From contig CAMDEA010000003.1 in the NCBI GenBank assembly GCA_945893045.1, forward strand, positions 62,001-126,000: DNA of 64,000 nt, written 5' to 3'. Within the stretch, counting starts at the first letter, position 1, and each line of letters starts with the position of its first letter. The DNA is from Planctomyces sp. SH-PL62 (GTDB lineage Bacteria > Planctomycetota > Planctomycetia > Planctomycetales > Planctomycetaceae). Shown one piece after another: positions 21,501 to 30,500 of the stretch. The position numbers and the translations under genes were made by a program. The notes under the pieces were generated by a model. The model saw nothing but the letters and a program-made list of their open reading frames with translations. It did not search any database and was not told the origin of the DNA.

Positions 21501-24500
21501 TTCCAAAGCTGGACAATCACGGCGGGGAACACGGACAAAGACGGCGATTCGACATTGCCATTTGCGATCAACGCCTCGACGGGTGAGATCACCGTCAACG
21601 ACGCGGGCGATTTGGATCGCGAGCAGACAACCAGCTTCACGCTGTCGGTCACAGTCTCGGACGGAGTCAATACGTCGGCCGCTCAAACAGTGACGATCAA
21701 TCTGACAGACGTGAATGACGTGACTCCGGTGGTCACGGCGAATCAGAGCTTCAGCGTGGCGGAGAACAGCGCAGCCACGACAGCGGTGGGAACGGTGCTG
21801 GCGACAGACGGTGACGTGACCGCGACGACGTTCCAAAGTTGGACGATCACGGCGGGGAACACGGACAAGGACGGCGATTCGACATTGCCATTTGCGATCA
21901 ACGCTTCGACGGGTGCGATCACAGTCAATGACGCGGGAGATTTAGATCGCGAGCAAACAGCCAGCTTCACGCTATCGGTCACGGTCTCCGACGGAGTCAA
22001 CACGTCAGCCGCTCAGACACTGACGATCAATCTGACAGACGTGAACGACGTGACGCCGGTGGTCACAGCAAATCAGAGCTTCAACGTGGCCGAGAACAGC
22101 GCAGCCACGACAGCGGTGGGAACGGTGCTGGCGACGGACGGCGATGTCACGGCAACGACATTCCAAAGCTGGACGATCACGGCAGGGAACACCGACAAGG
22201 ATGGCGACTCGACGTTGCCGTTCGCGATCAATGCCTCGACGGGTGAGATCACAGTCAACGACACCGGAGATTTGGATCGCGAGCAAACGGCCAGTTTCAC
22301 GCTGTCAGTGACGGTCTCTGACGGCGTCAACACGTCGTCCGCACAGACGGTGACGGTCAATCTGACGGACGTGAACGATGTGACTCCGGTGGTGACGGCG
22401 AATCAGAGCTTCAGCGTGGCGGAGAACAGCGCGGCCACGACAGCCGTGGGGACAGTGCTGGCGACGGACGGTGATGTGACGGCAACAACGTTTCAAAGCT
22501 GGACGATCACGGCAGGGAACACGGACAAAGACGGCGACTCGACGTTGCCGTTCGCGATCAATGCCTCGACGGGCGCGATCACCGTCAACGACGCGGGTGA
22601 TTTGGACCGCGAGCAGACCGCCAGCTTCACACTCTCGGTGACAGTGTCGGATGGAGTCCACACGTCGGCCGCTCAGACGGTGACCGTCAACCTCACCGAC
22701 GCGAACGACGTGACTCCGGTCGTTACGGCGAATCAGAGTTTCAACGTGGCGGAGAACAGCGCGGCCACGACAGCCGTGGGGACGGTGCTAGCGACGGACG
22801 GCGACGTGACCGCGACGACGTTCCAAAGCTGGACGATCACGGCCGGCAACACGGACAAGGACGGCGACTCGACGTTGCCATTCGCGATCAATACCTCCAC
22901 GGGGGCGATCACGGTCAACGACACGGGGGATTTGGATCGCGAGCAAACCAGCACCTTCACGCTGTCGGTCACGGTCTCCGACGGCGTCAACATGTCGTCC
23001 GCACAGACGGTGACGATCAACCTCACCGACGTGAATGACGTCACTCCGGTGATCACAGCCAATCAAAGCTTCAACGTGGCGGAGAACAGCGCGGCGACGG
23101 CGGCCGTGGGGACGGTGTTGGCAACGGACGGCGATGTCACGGCGACGACGTTCCAAAGCTGGACGATCACAGCGGGCAACACGGACAAGGACGGCGATTC
23201 GACGTTGCCGTTTGCGATCAATGCCTCAACGGGCGCGATCACCGTCAACGACGCGGGCGATTTGGATCGCGAGCAAACATCGAGCTTCACGCTGTCGGTG
23301 ACAGTTTCGGACGGAGTTCACACGTCAGCCGCCCAGACAGTGACGGTCAACCTCACCGACGTGAACGACGTGACTCCAGTAGTGACGGCGAATCAAAGCT
23401 TCAACGTGGCGGAGAACAGTGCGGCGACGACAGCGGTGGGAACGGTGCTGGCGACAGATGGTGACGTGACCGCGACGACGTTCCAAAGCTGGACACTCAC
23501 GGCCGGGAACACGGACAAGGATGGCGATTCGACGTTGCCGTTCGCGATCAATGCCTCGACGGGCGCGATCACGGTCAACGACGCGGGAGATTTGGATCGC
23601 GAACAGACAAGCAGCTTCACGCTATCGGTGACAGTCTCGGACGGAGTCAACACGTCGGCCGCTCAGACGATGACAATCAATCTGACGGACGTGAATGACG
23701 TCACGCCGATCGTCACGGCGAATCAGAGCTTCAGCGTGGTGGAGAACAGCGCGGCCACGACAGCAGTCGGGACGGTGCTGGCGACGGACGGTGACGTGAC
23801 GGCGACGATGTTCCAAAGCTGGATGATCACGGCAGGCAACAGCGACAAAGATGGTGACTCGGCCTTGCCGTTCGCCATCAATACTTCGACGGGCCTGATC
23901 ACGGTCAACGACTCGGGAGACTTAGATCGCGAGCAGACAAGCAGCTTCACTTTGTCGGTCACGGTTTCGGACGGATTCAACACGTCAGCCGCTCAGACGG
24001 TGGCAGTCAATCTCACGGACGTGAACGACGTGACTCCGGTGGTGACTGCGGCCCAGAGCTTTAGCGTGGCAGAGAACAGCGCGGCAACGACGGCGGTGGG
24101 AACGGCGGTGGGAACGGTGTTGGCGACGGACGGTGACGTGACGGTGACGACGTTCCAAAGTTGGACGATCACGGCCGGGAACACGGACAAGGACGGGGAC
24201 TCGACGTTGCCGTTTGCGATCAACGCTTCGACGGGCGCGATCGCCGTCAACGACGTGGGAGATTTGGATCGCGAGCAGACGAGCAGTTTCACGCTGTCGG
24301 TCACGGTCTCGGACGGAGTCAACACGTCAGCCGCTCAGACGGTGACGGTCAACCTGACAGACGTGAATGACGTGACTCCGGTGGTGACGGCGGCTCAGAG
24401 CTTCAGCGTGGCGGAGAACAGCGCGGCTATGACGGCCGTGGGGACGGTACTGGCGACAGACGGCGATGTCACGGCGACGACGTTCCAAAACTGGACGATC

Positions 24501-27500
24501 ACGGCCGGCAACACCGACAAGGACGCCGACTCGACATTGCCATTCGCCATCAATGCCTCGACGGGCGCGATCACGGTCAACGACGCGGGGGATTTGGATC
24601 GCGAGCAGACAACCAGCTTCACGCTGTCAGTGACGGTTTCGGACGGCGTCAACACGTCGTCCGCGCAGACGGTAGATATCAACGTCGCAGACGAGAACGA
24701 CGTGACTCCGGTCGTCACGGCGAATCAGAGCTTCAACGTGGCGGAGAACAGCGCGGCGACGACAGCGGTGGAAACGGTGCTGGCGACGGACGGTGACGCG
24801 ACGGCGACGACGTTCCAAAACTGGACGATCACGGCCGGGAACACGGATAAGGATGGCGATTCGACGTTGCCGTTCGCGATCAACGCTTCGACGGGTGCGA
24901 TCACAGTCAACGACGCAGGAGATTTGGATCGCGAGCAAACCGCCAGCTTCACTCTGTCAGTGACAGTCACAGACGGAGTCAACACGTCGGCTGCGCAGAC
25001 AGTGACGGTCAACCTCACCGACGTGAACGACGTGACTCCGGTCGTCACAGCGAATCAGAGCTTCAACGTGGCGGAGAACAGCGCAGCGACGACAGCGGTG
25101 GGAATGGTGCTGGCGACGGACGGTGATGTGACCGCGACAACGTTCCAAAACTGGATGATCACGGCCGGGAACACGGACAAAGACGGCGACTCGACATTGC
25201 CGTTCGCGATCAATGCTTCAACCGGTGCGATCACGGTCAACGACGCGGGGGATTTGGATCGCGAACAGACAAGCAGTGTTATGCTGTCGGTGACAGTCTC
25301 GGATGAAGTTCACACCTCGTCGGCTCAAACGGTGACGATCAATCTGACGGACGTGAACGACGTGACTCCGGTGGTGACTGCGGACCAGAGCTTCAGCGTG
25401 GCGGAGAACAGCGCGGCCACGACTGCGGTGGGAACATTGCTGGCGACGGACGGCGACGTGACGGCGACGACGTTCCAAAGCTGGACGATCACGGCGGGCA
25501 ACATGGACAAAGACGGCGATTCGACGTTGCCGTTTGCGATCAATGCCTCGACGGGTGCGATCACGGTCAACGACGCGGGAGATTTGGATCGCGAGCAGAC
25601 CGCGAGTTTCACGCTGTCGGTCACGGTCTCCGACGGAGTGAATACGTCAGCCGCTCAGACAGTGACGATCAACCTTACCGACGTGAATGACCTGACTCCG
25701 ATCGTCACGGCCAATCAGAGCTTCAGCGTGGTGGAGAACAGCGCGGCGACGACAGCAGTCGGGACGGTGCTGGCCACAGACGGCGATGTCACGGCGACGA
25801 CGTTCCAAGATTGGACGATCACGGCCGGGAACACGGACAAGGATGGCGACTCCTCGTTGCCGTTCGCGTTCAATGCCTCGACGGGCGCGATCACGGTCAA
25901 CGACGCGGGTGATTTGGATCGCGAGCAGACAACCAGCTTCACGCTGTCGGTGACGGTCTCGGACGGAGTCAACACGTCAGGCGTTCAGACGGTGACGGTC
26001 AACCTCACTGACGTGAATGACGTGACTCCGGTGGTCACGGCAGGGCAGAGTTTCAACGTGGCGGAGAACAGTTCGGCGACGACAGCGGTGGGAACGGTAC
26101 TGACGACGGACGGTGACGTGACGGCGACGACGTTCCAAAACTGGATGATCACGGCCGGGAACACGGACAAAGACGGCGACTCGACATTGCCGTTCGCGAT
26201 CAACGCCTCGACGGGCGCGATCACGGTCAACGACGCGGGTGATTTGGATCGCGAGCAGACCGCCAGCTTTACGCTGTCGGTGACGGCCTCCGACGGAGTG
26301 AACACGTCAGCGGCACAGACGGTGACGATCAACCTCACCGACGTGAATGACGTGACTCCGGTGGTCACGGCGGCTCAAAGCTTCAATGTGGTGGAAAACA
26401 GCGCGGCGACGACGGCCGTGGGAACGGAGTTGGCGACGGACGGTGACGTGACGGCAACGACATTCCAAAACTGGACAATCACGGCCGGGAACACGGACAA
26501 AGACGGCGACTCGACATTGCCGTTCGCGATCAACGCCTCGACGGGCGCGATCACGGTCAACGACGCGGGAGATTTGGATCGCGAGCAGACGATCAGCTTC
26601 ACGCTGTCGGTGGCGGTCTCCGACGGCGTCAACACGTCAGAAGTGCAGACGGTGACGATCAATCTGACGGACGTGAATGACGTCACGCCGATCGTCACGG
26701 CGAATCAGAACTTCGGCGTGGCCGAGAACAGCGCAGCCACGACAGCGGTGGGAACAGTGCTGGCCACAGACGGCGATGTGACGGCGACGACGTTCCAAAG
26801 CTGGACGATCACGGCCGGGAACACGGACAAAGACGGCGACTCGACATTGCCGTTTTCGATCAACGCTTCAACCGGTGCGATCACGGTCAACGATGCGGGA
26901 GATTTGGATCGCGAGCAGACAGTCAGCTTCACGTTGTCGGTGACAGTCTCGGACGGAATCCACACCTCGGCTGCTCAGACGCTGACGATCACTTTGACCG
27001 ACGAGAAGGACGTGACCCCGGTGGTGACTGCGGACCAGATCTTTAGCGTGGCCGAGAACAGCGCGGCCACGACAGCGGTGGGAACAGTGCTGGCCACAGA
27101 CGGCGATGTGACGGCGACGACGTTCCAAAGTTGGACGATCACGGCCGGGAACACGGACAAGGACGGCGATTCGACGTTGCCGTTTGCGATCAGTGCGTCA
27201 ACCGGTGCGATCACGGTCAACGACGCGGGGGATTTGGATCGCGAGCAAACCGCCAGTTTCACGCTGTCGGTCACGGTCTCGGACGGGCTCAACACGTCAG
27301 CCGCTCAGACGGTGACGGTCAACCTCACCGACGTGAATGACGTCACGCCAATCGTCACGGCGAATCAGAGCTTCAACCTGGCGGAGAACAGCGCGGCGGC
27401 GACAGGAGTGGGGACGGTGCTGGCGACGGACGGTGACGTGACCGCGACGACGTTCCAAAGCTGGGCGATCACGGCCGGGAACACGGACAAGGACGGCGAT

Positions 27501-30500
27501 TCGACATTGCCGTTTGCGATCAGTGCGTCAACCGGTGCGATCACGGTCAATGACGCGGGAGATTTGGATCGCGAGCTGACCGCCAGTTTCACGCTCTCAG
27601 TCACGGTCTCGGATGGCGTGAACACGTCGTCGGCGCCGATGGTGACGGTCAATCTCGCGGACGTGAACGAGTTCAATCCGACGGTGAGCGGCGGGCCGTT
27701 TAGCATCTCGGAGAATTCCGCGAACGGGACAGCGGTGGGAACTGTCAGCGGTTCCGACAACGACGCGACGAACGGCGGGTTGAGTTATGCGATCACCGGC
27801 GGTAACAGCCTGGGCATCTTCACGATCAATTCGTCGAGCGGCACGATCACGGTGTTGGATCCAACGAACTTGGATCGTGAAGCGCTCTCGTCGGTGTCGC
27901 TGACCGTGCAGGTCAGCGACACCGGGCCCGGCACGGCGCGGACTGGTTCGACGGACGTGACGATCAATCTGATTGATATGAATGAGTTCGATCCGGTGTT
28001 GAATGACGCGAGTTTCAGCGTCGCGGAGAACTCGGCCAACGGGAGTTCGGTCGGGACGCTGACCGCGACCGACGCCGACGCGAGCAGGACGCTGAGCTAC
28101 AGCATCGTGGCCGGCAATGTGCTGGGCATCTTCACGATCAATTCTTCGACTGGGACGATCAAGATCGCGAACAACGCCAATCTGGATCGCGAAGCGGTGG
28201 CGTCCGTCACGCTGACGGTCCAGGTCAGCGACAGTGGGCCGGGAGAGGCTCGGACCGATACGGCGGCGGTCACGATCAATGTCACGGATGTGAATGAGTT
28301 CGATCCAGTGCTCAGCGAGGCGACCTTCAGCATTGCCGAGAATTCGCCCAATGGAACGCCGGTCGGAACGGCCTCGGCGAGTGACTCGGACGCGACGAAG
28401 AGTTTCAGTTTCAGCATCACGGCCGGAAATGGGTTGGGCCTCTTCGCGATCGACTCGGCGACCGGTGAGATCACCGTTGCGAACAGCGCGAACCTGGATC
28501 GCGAGTCGGTCGTGTCCGTGACGCTGACGGTGCAACTCAGCGACGGCGGACCCGGAGCGGCGCACACCGACTCGACGGCGGTGATTATCAATGTGACGGA
28601 CGTGAATGAATTTGATCCGGTGTTGAACGATGCCAGCTTCAGCATCGCGGAGAACTTGGCCGACGGTAGTTCGGTCGGATCGGTGACGGGGACGGATGCG
28701 GACGCGACCAAGACGATCAGTTACAGCATCACTGCGGGAAATAGCCTGGGGATCTTTGCGATCAACTCCGCGACCGGCGCGATCACAATTGCGGACAATA
28801 CGAATCTGGATCGCGAATCGTTCGCATCCGTGACGTTGACGGTGCAGGTCAGCGACGGCGGGCCGGGAACGGCTCGGACTGACACGGCCGCGGTCACGAT
28901 TGGCGTGACGGACTTGAATGAGTTCGACCCGGTGCTGGATGACGCGACCTTCAGCATCGCGGAGAACTCGGCGAACAACACGTCCGTCGGAACGGTGACG
29001 GCGAGCGACTCGGATGCGACGCGGAACTTCAGTTACAGCATCACGGCCGGGAACAGCCTGGGTATCTTCGCGATCGACTCTGTGACCGGAGCGATCCGCG
29101 TGGCGGACAAGACATCTCTGAATCGGGAAACGCTTTCGTCCGTGTCGTTGACGGTCCAGGTCAGCGACGGTGGACCGGGCACGGCTCGAACCGATACCGC
29201 CACGATGATCATCGACGTCACCGAAGTGAATGACGCTCCGACCGGAGTGAATGACCTGCGGACGAGCGTTTTGGAAGACAGCAGCGTGATCGTGATGTCG
29301 TTCGCGGATCTGTTGGTCAACGACATCAGGGGACCGTCCAGTGAGAGCGGCCAGACGTTGACGATCACGGAAGTGAGCAATCCGCTGGGCGGGACGGTGA
29401 CGATCCGCGGCACGAACGTGGAGTTCACTCCGGCACACGACTTCAACGGGATGGCGCGCTTCACCTACACGCTGCAAGATGACGGCACGACCAATGGCGT
29501 GAGCGATTTCCAGACGAGTACGGCAAACGTGTCCTTTCCGGTCAGCGCGATCAATGACGTCCCCAGTTTTTCGGCCGGGGCCAATGTGACCCGACTGGGC
29601 GACGGCGCACAGAAAACGGTGTTGGGCTGGGCGACAAACATCAGCCAAGGCGCGACGGATGAAGCGGATCAAACGATGAACTTCGTGATGACCACGAACA
29701 ACACTGCGATGTTTGCGACGAACGGACTCCCCACGATTGACCCCAACACCGGCAATCTGACGTTCACTCCCAGGGCTGGCGCACCGGGGACCGGGACCGC
29801 GACTGTGACCGTGCGACTTCACGACAACGGCGGTGGCACCGGCCCCAACGTCGACTTGAGTGCGGCTCAAACCTTCACGATCACGATGACGGGGTTGAAC
29901 AGAGCTCCGAGTTTCACCAAGGGGCCGAATCAACCAGCACCCAACCAGCCACTTGCGCTCGAAGATTCTGGATTGCATTCCGTCACGAATTGGGCGACCG
30001 CCATCAGTCCGGGAACGGGCGAGAACGCAATCGGCCAAGTGCTCAACTTCGTGCTGACGAACAACAACAACTCGCTGTTCACGGCACAGGGACAGCCGGC
30101 AATCTCGGCGGACGGGACTCTGACTTACACGCTCGCCGACAATGCCAGCGGCCTGGCCACCGTGACGGTCATCCTGCACGACGACGGCCTCCGACTGGGG
30201 GGTGCCGCGGCCAGGGACAGCAGTGCGGCTCAGACCTTCAGGATTACGGTCACTCCGGTCAATGACGCACCCAGTTTCACGAAGGGGAACGATCAAACCG
30301 TTTTGGAAGATGCCGTCGCTCAGTCGGTCACGAACTGGGCCACGTCCATCAACAAAGGTGCGGCGAATGAATCCACTCAGGTGCTCACGTTCGTGGTCAC
30401 GAATAACAACAACAGCTTGTTTGCCACTCAGCCGGCGATCACGGCGGCTGGCAAGCTGACCTACAAGCCCGCCGCCAATGCCAACGGCTCGGCGCTCGTG

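Noticed and set aside
21391-27672. Long tandem array considered as satellite/non-coding repeat
   Set aside because: The 330-nt units stay in frame within one ORF with mainly synonymous differences, so they are protein-coding cadherin-like domains.
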